A DNA stretch of 64,000 bases from Ochrobactrum sp. RH2CCR150. Lineage in GTDB: Bacteria; Pseudomonadota; Alphaproteobacteria; Rhizobiales; Rhizobiaceae. Position numbers and translations under genes: made by a program. The notes under the pieces are model-generated. The model was given only the letters and a program-made list of their open reading frames with translations, had not been told where the DNA came from and ran no database searches. Shown here piece after piece: positions 41,381 to 51,698 of the stretch. Within the stretch, counting starts at the first letter, position 1. Each line of letters opens with the position of its first letter. Where the stretch lies: positions 62,001-126,000 of the forward strand of contig JACGXE010000002.1 of the NCBI GenBank assembly GCA_014138095.1. Reading direction: 5' to 3'.

Positions 41381-44116
41381 TCAGTTGGTGTTGTAGCCTT
41401 CGATGGCGACATGCGGGTTCTGCCCGTTGATCTGTGCCTTTGAGACTTCCGCCACGATTTCGCGCGTTTCGCCGGGATAGACCGTGACGTAATTGTCGTC
41501 ATAGGTGATGGGCAGGATTTCGCCGGAACCATCGTCCTGCCGAAGCTCCGCCCGGACAAAAAACGCAATGTGGTCGGTCGGGTTGGTTAGCGAAATTTTG
41601 AAGCGGCGCAGGTCGTCTTGGGAGACGATTTCTTCGATTGCAGATTTAAGTTCCACCTTCGGCATCGTGTTGAGCGGGGTAAAATCAGCCCATTGTTTCT
41701 GCTTCAGGACCATGGCGTCCATCATGTTGTTCGGGTCCATGTCCTCGGGAATGTCGTCCTTAGCCGACTGCCAATACGTGTTCTCTGCGAGTATTTCGTT
41801 CTTGGCATCGCTGAGTTGCAGCCGGACGAAATAGACCGTGCCCATGTCGTCATAACGCGGAAGCGTCATCGCGACTGTCGAGGTCGTGGGACCGGTGGAT
41901 TTGACGGTTACATTCTTCTCGTGCTTTAGCTTGCCATTTATGTCGTAGAGGCGCGCGGTGACTGTGAGGTTTTTCAAGCCTTCCAGAGCCTGGTTGACGA
42001 GATAAATCTTGGCTTTGGTGCGATTGCCTGTTGCATAGCCGTCAAAAACCACGCTCAGCGGTTGCAGGGCTTTTTGGGCGCCGAAATACCCGCCACCCTG
42101 TTTCATATAATAGTCGAAGAGATGACCAAAGAAGGATGGCCAGTGGCTGTTGAGCATCCAGAAGATCGTCATCTTGTGGGTGTCGCCGCCAAGCGCGCCA
42201 TAAGCTTCATTCTGCGCACGGACATTTTCATAAGCGGTGAGCTGCGCCTTGCGCGCAAAATCCTCGACACTGTTCGACGGACCATATCGATTTTCAACGG
42301 CGGCCTTGGCGCTATCCAGCGTTCTATTGCCGGGCGCGGAACCGGCGCGCATATACCAGAAATCATTGATCGGCCAGAGCTTATCCGCTGGCAGGAATTT
42401 CTTCAGGCTATCCAGAGGCAGAACAGTCTCGTCATTGCCTGCTTCGGCAATGGAGCCCATGGCGCCGACGATATTGCCCTTGAACCAGAAGGCGGGCGAG
42501 CGCCAGGAATAGGGGGCGGCCATGTGGATGCCGCTCCAGTGAGTATTGCGCGCAGAAACGGTATCCACAACGGCGTTCTGCCAGTGCAGGTCATTCAAGA
42601 TTTTATGGTAATTTTCAAGAACATCTTTGGGTGGTAGGCCATCGCTGCCGTTTGCCCAGATAAACGCCGATGCATGCGAACGGTAGTCCAGGATCATGTC
42701 CCGGACAGTGGCGGAAGCAACGGTATAGTCTTCCTTGTCCCAATGGCTCCACAGTTCCCACGACCCGCAGCACATGAGGCCGCGCATGACAGGAATGCCC
42801 TCTTTGTCGGCCAACTCCAGTATATCATCATCGGCAAACTTGCCCTCCCAGCGCAGCATGTTGATGCCAAGGTCTTTCGCGTAGCGGATGATGTCGCGAT
42901 CACGTTGCGGATTGTTGTCAAACAACAAATCGGGCGTATAAGCCGCGCCCCGGATCAGATAATCGCGCCCATTGACCTTGATATAGAAGCTGCCGGGATT
43001 CTTGAATTTGGGAAATAGTTTGCTGCTGTCGACGTGCTGGGTGATCTTGCGAATACCGAAATCAGTCGTAACAGTGTCGGAAACCTTCTCATCGATGCTG
43101 AATGTCAGTTTCAGATTATAAAGGTTGGGCTTGCCCCAGATATAGGGCCACCAGATATCAGGTTTCTGAACCAATAATGCCTTCACCTGTTCCGGCGTGA
43201 AACGCTCTTCGCGCGTTTCATTCCCTTTTAGGGTCACGGTCTTCTCAAGATGAATGCTTGGCTTGCCCTCGCGAGTGATCTCACCGCTCAGCACCCCGGT
43301 AACGGGTTTGGATGAGCGATTGACCAGATTGGCATAGACATCAAGTTTTGCCGTTTGAAGACTGGGCACGTCCAAATCGGCTTTGACATAGGGGTTACGC
43401 AGAGCAACATCACCGCCATAGGTCAGATAGACCTTGCGCCAGATGCCTGCGCCTTTATCAGGCACATAGGAGGTCTTGGTTGTGGGATCACCAAAATACT
43501 TGAGATTGATCCAATCCATCCATGTATCGGTCAGGTCGACACCTTCATGTTTTCCTGATCCGGGTGTGTCGCCCAAAGTCAGGCTGGGCGTACGTTGCTC
43601 CGGGGTGATCTTGACCGCGAGAAGATTATCCAGCCCGGGATGAATGTATTGCGTTACGTCAAATTCGTACTTGCGGCTCATGCCGACAATCTCGTCGGGC
43701 CCGGCAATCTTCTGACCGTTCAGCCAGATTTCACCGCGATAGTTGAGACCGTTGAAGATCAGCGTGTAACGGTCATGACCTTCTGGAACGTTTAGCTTGG
43801 TCTGGTACCACCACTGGTGTTTCCAGAGGGTGTTATCCACTCTTGCAAGATTGTCGCCATAATAGATATCCTTGTAGACACGGGCCTTGCTGAGCGTGTT
43901 CAAAACAGTGGATGGCATGCTCTGGATGGCGTAGCCCTTATCGCCGAGCGGCCCGTTGGACACATCGATCTGCACAGCTTTAGCGGCGTCATCCTGGATA
44001 AGACGCCATCCTTGTTGCAATTCGATCTTGCCGCTTGTGTCCTCAGCCTGTGCATCAAAACCAAAGGACGAAGCGAGGATTGCTCCGGCAACCAGAAAAT
44101 ACCACCCACGAGCCAT
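41381..44116 (-). CDS. Secreted glycoside hydrolase family 2, exo-beta-glucosaminidase-like
   Basis: Exported enzyme of 911 residues, signal peptide cleaved near DAQA-EDTS. Domains: sugar-binding jelly roll (about 30-200), immunoglobulin-like domain (about 215-330), TIM barrel (about 340-640) and C-terminal beta domains. Barrel marks are those of the CsxA group: LRWEGKFADDDILELADKEG, CCGSWELW, the acid in WANGSDGLPP, and a Glu in SIAEAGNDE as probable nucleophile. This group removes glucosamine from chito-oligosaccharides, but mannosidases share the fold. GGGGAAG precedes the ATG at 44116. Confidence 0.85.
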   Translation of the reverse strand: MARGWYFLVAGAILASSFGFDAQAEDTSGKIELQQGWRLIQDDAAKAVQIDVSNGPLGDKGYAIQSMPSTVLNTLSKARVYKDIYYGDNLARVDNTLWKHQWWYQTKLNVPEGHDRYTLIFNGLNYRGEIWLNGQKIAGPDEIVGMSRKYEFDVTQYIHPGLDNLLAVKITPEQRTPSLTLGDTPGSGKHEGVDLTDTWMDWINLKYFGDPTTKTSYVPDKGAGIWRKVYLTYGGDVALRNPYVKADLDVPSLQTAKLDVYANLVNRSSKPVTGVLSGEITREGKPSIHLEKTVTLKGNETREERFTPEQVKALLVQKPDIWWPYIWGKPNLYNLKLTFSIDEKVSDTVTTDFGIRKITQHVDSSKLFPKFKNPGSFYIKVNGRDYLIRGAAYTPDLLFDNNPQRDRDIIRYAKDLGINMLRWEGKFADDDILELADKEGIPVMRGLMCCGSWELWSHWDKEDYTVASATVRDMILDYRSHASAFIWANGSDGLPPKDVLENYHKILNDLHWQNAVVDTVSARNTHWSGIHMAAPYSWRSPAFWFKGNIVGAMGSIAEAGNDETVLPLDSLKKFLPADKLWPINDFWYMRAGSAPGNRTLDSAKAAVENRYGPSNSVEDFARKAQLTAYENVRAQNEAYGALGGDTHKMTIFWMLNSHWPSFFGHLFDYYMKQGGGYFGAQKALQPLSVVFDGYATGNRTKAKIYLVNQALEGLKNLTVTARLYDINGKLKHEKNVTVKSTGPTTSTVAMTLPRYDDMGTVYFVRLQLSDAKNEILAENTYWQSAKDDIPEDMDPNNMMDAMVLKQKQWADFTPLNTMPKVELKSAIEEIVSQDDLRRFKISLTNPTDHIAFFVRAELRQDDGSGEILPITYDDNYVTVYPGETREIVAEVSKAQINGQNPHVAIEGYNTN

Positions 44117-44260
44117 TCGCTTCCCCAAATGTATGCATGTCAGAACATCGACACCGGTGCCCGCACATTGACTGTGTAGTCTGTATCAGCCTGGCGAGCA
44201 CCGGTATGATGGATGAGAACTCAGGGATTTGCTTTCAGAGAAAGCCAATCGGTGAAGCGT

Positions 44261-45679
44261 TCAAACGATGCTGTTTGTTTTGCAGCATTTTCCAAAATAT
44301 TCGAGGCTGCGCTTCGGCCATCGCTTCTGCGTTTTGGGGTCAACCTTTATCAGGCCGAAGTTCTTTGCAAATCCTTCGTTCCATTCCCAGTTGTCCGTGG
44401 ATGACCAGTAGACCAGCCCCTTCAGGTTGACGCCTTTCTGCATCGCCTTATAGGCTTCCTCAACATAGCCCTTGATGAATTCAATCCGGGTTGTGTCTTC
44501 GACAACCCCATTGACGACGGTATTGGGTTCGTCGACAGGGAAACCAAATTCAGTGACGTAAATGTCGGGTGCACCATAACCGTTGTGAACGCGCAGCAGC
44601 GTTTCCGAAAAGCCGTCTGGTTCATAGGGCAGATATTTGGTGAGTTTGAGATTGTCTGGAGGTGTGTCCTGTATGAACCCAAGTGGCGTGTATGGCTCGG
44701 CTTTGACATAGAAACGTGAATAATAGTTCACGCCAAGAAAATCGGGCTTGGCGGCAATGATCTCCATGTCTCCCGGGCGGATGACTGGTGCGACCAGCGC
44801 GCGCACCTCTTGCGGATACTCCTGTCCGAACAAAGGATCGAGATAGGCTGTGTTCCAGTAGGCATCCATGGTTCGAACGATTTTCTCGTCCTCTGGGAAG
44901 TTAGATTTGGAGCGAACAGTCTGGAGATTGAGAGTGGTGCCGACTTTGGCATCTTTTGGTAGGTTGGCACGGGCGGTAGCGATGATAAGACCCTGCGCAA
45001 CATTTTGATGGTGGATAGCGTCTCCCATCGCCCTTAAGGATATATATCCCGGTGCAAAACGCCCCGATCCGTAACCGAAGGTGGAGACAGTGCCGGGCTC
45101 GTTCATGGCGATCCAAAGCTTGATGCGGTCGCCAAACTTGCGCGTGATGATTTCCGTGTAATCGGCTGCATATTGAATGATTTCACGATTGCGAAAATTA
45201 CCCGCCCAGACCGGATTTTCGAAATGCACGATAGTCGCCATGGGGTCGAGCCCAAGCTGCAGCATTTCGTCAACCATGCGGTCATACAGATCGAGTGCTG
45301 CAATACTTGGCGCTCCCGGTCCTTCCGGCTGAATGCGCGACCAGTAGAAAGAAAAGCGAAAGGCATTCAAACCGGCATTTGACAACATGGCGAGCTCTTC
45401 GCCGTAGCGCGTTTCAAACTGCGTGTTCGTTACATTGGAGGAGCCGTCGTGAATCCTTCCAGAGATATCCGCGAAAACGTCCCAGTTGCTGCGGCCACGA
45501 CCGGCGCGGCTCTCGGTCTGCGCGGCAGCAGACGCGGCGCCCCACTTGAAACCGGGTGGAAAAGTCTTCTGCTGAGCAAATGCAATTTCCGGGGCAATTG
45601 TGGCGGCTGCAGTAGCTCCGGCCACTTTTAAGAACGAACGTCGTGAAAAGCTAAACCGGCTTGACTGATCGTGGTCCAT
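44261..45679 (-). CDS. Tat-exported glycoside hydrolase family 1 beta-glycosidase
   Basis: Enzyme of 472 residues with a twin-arginine signal (FSRRSFLKVAGATAAATIAP). GH1 marks: FPPGFKWGAASAAAQTE, LNAFRFSFYWSRIQP, acid/base Glu in WIAMNEPG, and NWEWNEGFAKNFGLI at the end. The nucleophile motif reads YVTEFGFP, where almost all family members have TENG; Glu is kept but Asn is Phe. Export of GH1 by Tat is unusual, as most are cytoplasmic. It is first in the row GH1, GH2, channel, autotransporter and is divergent from the AraC regulator. Confidence 0.9.
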   Translation of the reverse strand: MDHDQSSRFSFSRRSFLKVAGATAAATIAPEIAFAQQKTFPPGFKWGAASAAAQTESRAGRGRSNWDVFADISGRIHDGSSNVTNTQFETRYGEELAMLSNAGLNAFRFSFYWSRIQPEGPGAPSIAALDLYDRMVDEMLQLGLDPMATIVHFENPVWAGNFRNREIIQYAADYTEIITRKFGDRIKLWIAMNEPGTVSTFGYGSGRFAPGYISLRAMGDAIHHQNVAQGLIIATARANLPKDAKVGTTLNLQTVRSKSNFPEDEKIVRTMDAYWNTAYLDPLFGQEYPQEVRALVAPVIRPGDMEIIAAKPDFLGVNYYSRFYVKAEPYTPLGFIQDTPPDNLKLTKYLPYEPDGFSETLLRVHNGYGAPDIYVTEFGFPVDEPNTVVNGVVEDTTRIEFIKGYVEEAYKAMQKGVNLKGLVYWSSTDNWEWNEGFAKNFGLIKVDPKTQKRWPKRSLEYFGKCCKTNSIV

Positions 45680-46182
45680 TCGCGAGATCCTGTATCTGAA
45701 AGGATAGGTATCTGTTAAGGGCAGGAATCTGGCGTCAGAAAAGCGCGAGCTTTTCCGGTTGTAGTGAAAACTGTCCTTGGAGAGATTTAGTCTTCTGCAT
45801 ATTCGCTGCGCGTGCGTGTTTCATATTGAAACAGGCGCATCTATTCTCCTCAACTACGAGCTATAGGTAAAACTCAAAGAGGAGCAATACGAATTTATCC
45901 CATATTGGTATATATATTATCTCTATCTAATACGTACTGGAAGATATTAGAATTTATTTGGAAATAGAAATCGACCGGTTTATATTTATATGGAAATATA
46001 AAAGCGGATGCTTCTGTTAAGGGTGCTCTTTGCTTCATTTAGAGCAGTTATTTTCGTGGCAAATTCATGAGCGCGCGAGGGGCGTGTTGTTTAGAAGGCC
46101 TACTTGACGCTCTCAAGTGGATTTTAGGAAGTAATGAATGCCGTCAACATTTGTGTTTGGCTCGAAGAAAGGCTGGTAAATA
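45680..46182. other. Divergent AT-rich regulatory region of the glycan cluster
   Basis: About 500 bases between the GH1 gene and the AraC gene, very AT-rich at 45890-46030. TTTATATTT / AAATATAAA is a 9-bp inverted repeat at 45979-46002. It should hold both promoters and any AraC site. No gene is visible. Confidence 0.6.
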
Positions 46183-47208
46183 GTGCCGGAATTTTTTCTC
46201 TCGACCGATATGGTGGATGAAAAATCTCGCAATGCTTTCTGGCAGGAAGTATCGAAACTCATATACGAAGTTTCACCTGCCGACGAGAATATCGATACCG
46301 AGCTGATCGGGACAATCCGCTCGCGGCTGTTCGACAGTATGGTTCTGGGCGACACGACGTTCAATGAGCAGATCTGCCGGCGGACGCCGGAGATGATTGC
46401 GCGCACCGATCTGGATATCTGTCTGCTTCAGCTTGTCCTGTCAGGGGAATATACAGGCGATTTCGACGGGACGAATGTCTATGTGCAGCCGGGTGACATG
46501 TTTTTCATGGACCTCACCAAAGTGCTGGATAGTCGAAAGGAAGCTGGCTCCCGAGTGACCCTCGCCATACCCCGGTTTGAGATAAACAAATGGTTCCCCG
46601 CAAAAGATCTGCATGGGCTGGTTCTGCCGAGGAATGTGAACATCAATCAGGTGCTGTTCGATTTTATTTTGAGTCTGGATGGTGCGCTGGATTTCGTTCA
46701 GGAGAATGAAATACCGGGGATCAAGGAAGCACTTGTCCTGTTGCTGGTCGCGGCCGTGGATGGTGTTGCGCTCTCTCCGGCGCAATCGAGCGCCATTGAC
46801 CAGTCTATGCGACAAAGAGTGATGGACTATATCGATCTGAATATTCGCGACCAGCGTTTGAGCCCCAAGACGATCATGGCGCATTTCAAACTGTCACACT
46901 CGCATCTGTATCGGCAGTTCGATCAGGATGACGGCATTACCAAACTGATCCGGCAGAAGCGTTTGGATCTGGCTTACCGCTATCTCATCCATAGCAAAGG
47001 CAGGGCGGAAACTCTGAAAGAGATCGCTTATAAATGCGGCTTCTCGGATCGCGCCCAGTTCACGCGGCTGTTCAAGGATCGCTATGATGTTTCACCGCAA
47101 GATCTGCGCGAACTGAAACAAGTTCCGGGGCATGATCCGATGTCGGCTTCCAACCTGCACCAGCACATTCAGGATCATCTGGCGCGCATACAGCCAGCCA
47201 AGTCCTGA
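46183..47208 (+). CDS. AraC family regulator
   Basis: Regulator of 341 residues. The N-terminal half is an AraC_binding_2-like sensing domain (GTNVYVQPGDMFFMDLTK). The C-terminal DNA-binding part has two helix-turn-helices: PKTIMAHFKLSHSHLYRQF and TLKEIAYKCGFSDRAQFTRL, followed by FKDRYDVSPQDLRELK. The start is GTG at 46183, with no strong ribosome site. By position it is the likely regulator of the divergent GH1-GH2 genes. Confidence 0.88.
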   Translation: MPEFFLSTDMVDEKSRNAFWQEVSKLIYEVSPADENIDTELIGTIRSRLFDSMVLGDTTFNEQICRRTPEMIARTDLDICLLQLVLSGEYTGDFDGTNVYVQPGDMFFMDLTKVLDSRKEAGSRVTLAIPRFEINKWFPAKDLHGLVLPRNVNINQVLFDFILSLDGALDFVQENEIPGIKEALVLLLVAAVDGVALSPAQSSAIDQSMRQRVMDYIDLNIRDQRLSPKTIMAHFKLSHSHLYRQFDQDDGITKLIRQKRLDLAYRYLIHSKGRAETLKEIAYKCGFSDRAQFTRLFKDRYDVSPQDLRELKQVPGHDPMSASNLHQHIQDHLARIQPAKS

Positions 47209-47212
47209 AAGA

Positions 47213-48664
47213 TCAGACCGCGGCCTTTTCGAGGGCGCGGTTCCGCTCAGCGATCAGCGTGGCAATGACCCCGGCAACGAGAACCGCGTGCTCGCTGACT
47301 TGCGGCAATCCCATCAGCTCACCGAAGGTGCCGCGTGCGAGCGGTCCGGCGATCAGCAGCGTTTCATCGGCGAAGCCTGATGTCGAGATCGCACGACTTT
47401 GCCGGTCACAGAGAAGACCGAGGCCAGTCGGACAGAGCGCCAGATGCCCTGATGCGGCAAGCGCGCTCAGCAATGGCTGTGATCCGAGAATGCCGCCATG
47501 ACCGGGACCGGTGGTGACAACCACCTTGTCCACGTCGAGAATATCGAGTTCGCCTGTCCGGCGATCTTTGAGGCCGATGCGCAAGGTGTCGCCGGAGGCA
47601 GCCGCGCTACGGACGGAGGCGGCGCGGACAGACAGGCTGCCATCGGCGACAGCGCTATCGAGAGCATTTTCCACTTGTGGAGCAATGCGGAAGCGATGCA
47701 CATCCCAGAACGGGCGAACATGGCGAGCAATGCGTCTGCGCTCCGACACGGGCAAGGCCCGCCAGATGTCCTGCCCTTGAAGACGGACTGCATCGAGAAC
47801 CGGATGCCAGCTCAACCCTTCGGCTTGTGCTGCCTTAATGACTTTGCGCACCCGGTGCAGCAATTTTGAAGCGCTGAGCGATGGCTCGGTGATGAAATCG
47901 CCATAAGGGTCATGGGTGGTACGGGGATGACCGCGGGAGCGAAGGCCACGGCGGGAAATCGAAACGATCTGGCCCTTATGGCCATGTGCTTTCAGCGTGG
48001 CGATGACGTCGGCTGCCGTCAGTCCGTTGCCGACTACCAGCACGCGATCTTTTGACTGAACATTATCCAGTGCGCCAGGGCGCGTTGCGTCGGCAATCAG
48101 CCCCTGATGCTCCCTGATCGGGTCCAGCACACCCGGCAGGGATGGAGCGGGATGGCTGACCGCCAATACGACGACATCGGCGATGATCGGCTCGCCGTCT
48201 TCTGTTTCAATGGTCCAGAAGTCATTGTCCTTGGTCGCATTCACAGCGCGGGTGCGGCGGTGCTCCACGCGTCCGGCCTCAATGAGCGGCTCCAGTCTCG
48301 ATGACGCATAAAGGCCGAAGACTGTACGGGCCGGGAAGGGGGCTCCGTCCAGACTGAAGGCATCCCGATCGCTTTCCAATATCCGGGTTTCTGCGAGCCA
48401 GTTGCTGAAATCCTGCGGCTCGTCGGGCAGGATGGACATCCGGTCGGCAGGCACATTGATGCGGTGCACCGGTTCCAGCGTGTCATAAGCCAGGCCACGC
48501 CCAAGCTTCTCGCGTGGCTCAATCACCACGATCCGCCAGTTGGCGTCATGCTGGTGGTGGGACAGTTGGCGCGCCAGATGCAGCGCAACAGCCGCGCCTG
48601 TAAAACCGCCGCCGATGATGGCGACGGTGCCTGTGTGGGCTTTCGTCAGCATTTCAAATCTCAC
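47213..48664 (-). CDS. FAD/NAD(P)-binding oxidoreductase (HpyO/YdhS-like)
   Basis: Flavoprotein-like enzyme of 483 residues with two dinucleotide-binding motifs: [20 protein letters not shown] at the N-terminus and [18 protein letters not shown] at about residue 210. It belongs to the group of FAD-NAD(P)-binding proteins similar to HpyO and YdhS, with ill-defined roles. The GTG start at 48664 overlaps the stop of the SsuD-like gene (GTGA), implying coupled translation and a joint function, perhaps reduction of flavin or of the monooxygenase product. Confidence 0.82.
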   Translation of the reverse strand: MRFEMLTKAHTGTVAIIGGGFTGAAVALHLARQLSHHQHDANWRIVVIEPREKLGRGLAYDTLEPVHRINVPADRMSILPDEPQDFSNWLAETRILESDRDAFSLDGAPFPARTVFGLYASSRLEPLIEAGRVEHRRTRAVNATKDNDFWTIETEDGEPIIADVVVLAVSHPAPSLPGVLDPIREHQGLIADATRPGALDNVQSKDRVLVVGNGLTAADVIATLKAHGHKGQIVSISRRGLRSRGHPRTTHDPYGDFITEPSLSASKLLHRVRKVIKAAQAEGLSWHPVLDAVRLQGQDIWRALPVSERRRIARHVRPFWDVHRFRIAPQVENALDSAVADGSLSVRAASVRSAAASGDTLRIGLKDRRTGELDILDVDKVVVTTGPGHGGILGSQPLLSALAASGHLALCPTGLGLLCDRQSRAISTSGFADETLLIAGPLARGTFGELMGLPQVSEHAVLVAGVIATLIAERNRALEKAAV

Positions 48665-49833
48665 GAGCCGGAAGCGACCTTTACATTACCCCCATGTCCG
48701 CCGCCGCCAAACACCTGTTTTTTGCCGAAGGACGAGCGGATCTGGTTGCGCGGACCTTCCAGCCCCAATTCGGGGAACAGGAGTTCGGAAACCCGGTAAG
48801 CCTCTTCCAGATGCGGATAGCCGGAAGCGATCACGGTATCGATGCCCAGTTCCTGATATTCGCGCAGGCGCGCGGCAACGGTTTGCGGCGATCCGACCAG
48901 AGCAGTCCCAGCGCCGGAACGTACAAGGCCGATGCCCGCCCAGAGATTGGGCGATACTTCCAACTTGTCACGGCGTCCGTTGTGCAAGGCGACCATGCGG
49001 GCTTGACCGACAGAATCGGAGTTTTTCAGGAAAACCTGCTGGGCTGCGGCGATGGTTTCATCGTCGAGATGCGCAATCAGACGGTCGGCGGCTTCCCACG
49101 CTTCATCATCCGTTTCGCGCACGATGAAGTGCAGGCGGATACCGAAGGAAATCTGGTCGTCGCGGCCTTTGGCCTTGGCGGCTTTGCGAACAGCGGCGAT
49201 CTTTTCGCCGACTTGAGCCGGAGGCTCGCCCCAGGTCAGATATTTGTCGACGAGACCGACCGAAAAGTCGATGCCGGCCTGTGACGAACCACCGAAATAA
49301 ATAGGCGGATGGGCTTGCACGGGCGGAAGTCCGAGAGCTGCATTGTGAGCCTTTATGTATTTGCCGTCGAGATTGCCGTGGCCGGTTTCGATCAGATCGT
49401 TGAACACCTGGAAGAATTCATCGGCATGGTCGTAACGTTCATCATGCGGCAGGAAAATGCCGTCGCCAGCCAACTCCTGCTGGCTGCCGCCAACGACGAT
49501 ATTGAGAAGCAGCCTGCCTTGAGACACGCGATCAAGCGTTGCGGCAAGGCGCGCATAATAAGCAGGTGAGGCGACACCGGGACGGATCGCCACCAGAAAC
49601 TTCAGCTTTTCCGTATAGGCGGCGAGGTTTGCGGCCAGAACGAAGGACTCTTCGCACGCAACGCCTGTCGGGATGAGAACGCCGGAATAGCCGAGGCGGT
49701 CGGCGGCTTGTGCAATTTCCCGAAAATAGGCGGGATCGGAAGGGCGGCTCAGCGCGTCGGTTCCCAGATAGGTGCCGTCACCCGATGACGGGATGAACCA
49801 GAGAAAATCGAGCGGCTTTCCATTGGTGGACAT
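48661..49833 (-). CDS. ssuD: FMNH2-dependent alkanesulfonate monooxygenase-like (LLM class)
   Basis: Bacterial luciferase-like TIM barrel of 390 residues, close to SsuD. Marks: [17 protein letters not shown] at the N-terminus, [15 protein letters not shown] (the Cys near position 54 is conserved in SsuD), [25 protein letters not shown], and the C-terminal [25 protein letters not shown] lies before the ATG. No ssuE reductase or sulfonate transporter is seen here; the partner is the overlapping FAD/NAD(P) protein. The substrate may be a sulfonate or sulfone. Confidence 0.88.
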   Translation of the reverse strand: MSTNGKPLDFLWFIPSSGDGTYLGTDALSRPSDPAYFREIAQAADRLGYSGVLIPTGVACEESFVLAANLAAYTEKLKFLVAIRPGVASPAYYARLAATLDRVSQGRLLLNIVVGGSQQELAGDGIFLPHDERYDHADEFFQVFNDLIETGHGNLDGKYIKAHNAALGLPPVQAHPPIYFGGSSQAGIDFSVGLVDKYLTWGEPPAQVGEKIAAVRKAAKAKGRDDQISFGIRLHFIVRETDDEAWEAADRLIAHLDDETIAAAQQVFLKNSDSVGQARMVALHNGRRDKLEVSPNLWAGIGLVRSGAGTALVGSPQTVAARLREYQELGIDTVIASGYPHLEEAYRVSELLFPELGLEGPRNQIRSSFGKKQVFGGGGHGGNVKVASGS

Positions 49834-50158
49834 GAGAGACCTTTCTTCCAGTGTTCCGTAAGCCCACTCATTGCCCGATGGATGCCATCGGACATATGGA
49901 GCAGCGCAATGTGTTCGGGGAATATTGTAGCTGACCAGATTGCTCGCTTAAGGAATGCGATGCTAAAAACCGCGCCATGCGTGAAGTTTATCGACGCGGT
50001 AGACCGGGTTATCGTGAAACATGATTGCTGTCACATCAGGCAACGCCGGATGAACTGCTGAACGTCAACTCTGTGGGTCCAGCGCTGGCAGCCCGAGAAA
50101 CTTGTTCCAGTTTCCGCCGATGATCGATATTTCTATACCGCGAAATGAGGGAGACAGA
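49834..50158. other. Divergent spacer between ssuD-like and LacI genes
   Basis: About 325 bases with the promoters of both genes. I see no strong inverted repeat or other motif that I can assign. Confidence 0.4.
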
Positions 50159-51214
50159 ATGCGCCGCGACAAGAAGAAGGCGACGATTTACGACCTTTCC
50201 GTTCTGTCGGGAAGCTCGCCTTCCACGGTCAGTGCCGTGCTCAATGGTACGTGGCGCAAGCGCAGGATCAGTCAGGCGACGGCGGAATCCATTCTGGGCC
50301 TTGCCGAACAGCACCAATATACCGCCAACCGTCAGGCGCAGGGGCTGCGTCATTCCCGGTCCGGCCTTGTCGGACTGCTGCTGCCTTTGCACGACAACCG
50401 CTTCTTCTCGTCCATGGCGCAGACATTTGAGGCGCATGTCCGCGCGCGGGGGCTGTGTCCCGTCGTGGTCAGTGCGGGGCGCGATCCGGATGAAGAGCGA
50501 GAAACGGCGGAAACGCTGATTTCCTATTCCATCGATGAATTGTTCATCTGTGGCGCGACGGACCCGGACAGTTTGCATGAATTATGCGAGCAGGCTGCGA
50601 TCCCCCATGTGAATATCGATCTGCCCGGATCGAGGGCGCCATCAGTGACCACAGATAATTTCGCCGGTGGCCGGATGCTGACGGAAGCGATCATCGCGCA
50701 TTTTGCCGATCGTGAGCCATTGCAGCCGATGGAGCTTTGTCTGTTCGGTGGGCGCAACGATGAGTCCACACGCCAGCGTATTCGCGGTTTTCATCATACC
50801 AAGCAGGCCGTGCTGGGTTCCGATCCGGAAAACTGCGTTTTCCACACCGGCTATTCTCCGTCTAATACGCTGCGAGCGCTCGATGACTATCGCAGGCATC
50901 ATGGTCGGTTGCCGCGTGGTCTGTTCGTCAATTCCTCGATCAATCTTGAGGGTCTGCTGCGCTATATGGTCGAGTATCCGCACGAGCAGCTCAACGATCT
51001 GGTGGTCGGCTGTTACGACTACGACCCCTTTGCCTCCTTCCTGTCGTTTCCGGTGATTTCAATCCAGCAGGACGTGGAAGGCATGATCGCCAAAGCCTTC
51101 GATCTGATGGAAAAACACGTCACGGAACCGGAGCTGCATCTGGTTATGCCCAGATTAATCGCGCCGCGTTCGGCCATCGCGCTGCCGGTGGATAGTCTGA
51201 AAGATATCAAATAA
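50159..51214 (+). CDS. LacI family repressor of the pentitol operon
   Basis: Repressor of 351 residues. Helix-turn-helix and hinge at residues 8-65: TIYDLSVLSGSSPSTVSAVL, then RISQATAESILGLAEQHQYT; followed by the periplasmic-binding-like sensor domain (GLVGLLLPLHDNRFFSSMAQ). The ATG at 50159 follows GAGGGAGAC; an earlier Met at 50102 is less likely. It is followed by a promoter with a perfect LacI-style operator and then the sugar-alcohol operon, so the operon is the probable target. Confidence 0.9.
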   Translation: MRRDKKKATIYDLSVLSGSSPSTVSAVLNGTWRKRRISQATAESILGLAEQHQYTANRQAQGLRHSRSGLVGLLLPLHDNRFFSSMAQTFEAHVRARGLCPVVVSAGRDPDEERETAETLISYSIDELFICGATDPDSLHELCEQAAIPHVNIDLPGSRAPSVTTDNFAGGRMLTEAIIAHFADREPLQPMELCLFGGRNDESTRQRIRGFHHTKQAVLGSDPENCVFHTGYSPSNTLRALDDYRRHHGRLPRGLFVNSSINLEGLLRYMVEYPHEQLNDLVVGCYDYDPFASFLSFPVISIQQDVEGMIAKAFDLMEKHVTEPELHLVMPRLIAPRSAIALPVDSLKDIK

Positions 51215-51319
51215 ATACATGCTGCTGGCGCAGCTCTGGCCGGAACCGCGCTGCGTTTTTCCAAGCTCGTTTTATTACAAGCACTCCGACATCGTCATCG
51301 CATACACCACGGAATCGTG

Positions 51320-51386
51320 TTGACAGATTTTAGAGGCTGGCGCATTATCAGCTTGCACAATCGATTGTGCAAATTGTTGTGCAAAG
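51320..51386 (+). promoter_or_regulatory. Promoter and LacI-type operator of the pentitol operon
   Basis: TTGACA (51320-51325), 17 bases, then CATTAT (51343-51348) form a sigma-70-type promoter. The perfect 20-bp palindrome with half site TTGCACAATC lies at 51353-51372, covering the transcription start, and an extra half TTGTGCAAAG follows at 51377-51386. The central CG is typical for LacI-family sites. The leader to the ATG at 51699 is about 340 bases. Confidence 0.85.
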
Positions 51387-51698
51387 TTACAGCATCTCCA
51401 ACCGGAAGAGGCCGGGGACGAGATGCCGCCGCCTGACGGGAGATGGCGGCGCTGGCAAGTGGAGGCAATGCTACGCGCGTGAATTTTTTGAAAACGGCTG
51501 TCCGGAGTGCGTTTCGATCTGTTTGAATCGGATCGGCGCTCTAGATATCTGCGCTCAAGCACATCCTTTCGAAAGCGGGATTGTATTTCGGGGATGTCCG
51601 GTGAGCGAGCCGTTGGCTTCAGCGCATGTAAAGCCGCCTCGTGCAGGCGAAATTCCCGGTCGGATGCCAGAAAAACAGACAATCAGGAGGAGAGTGTC

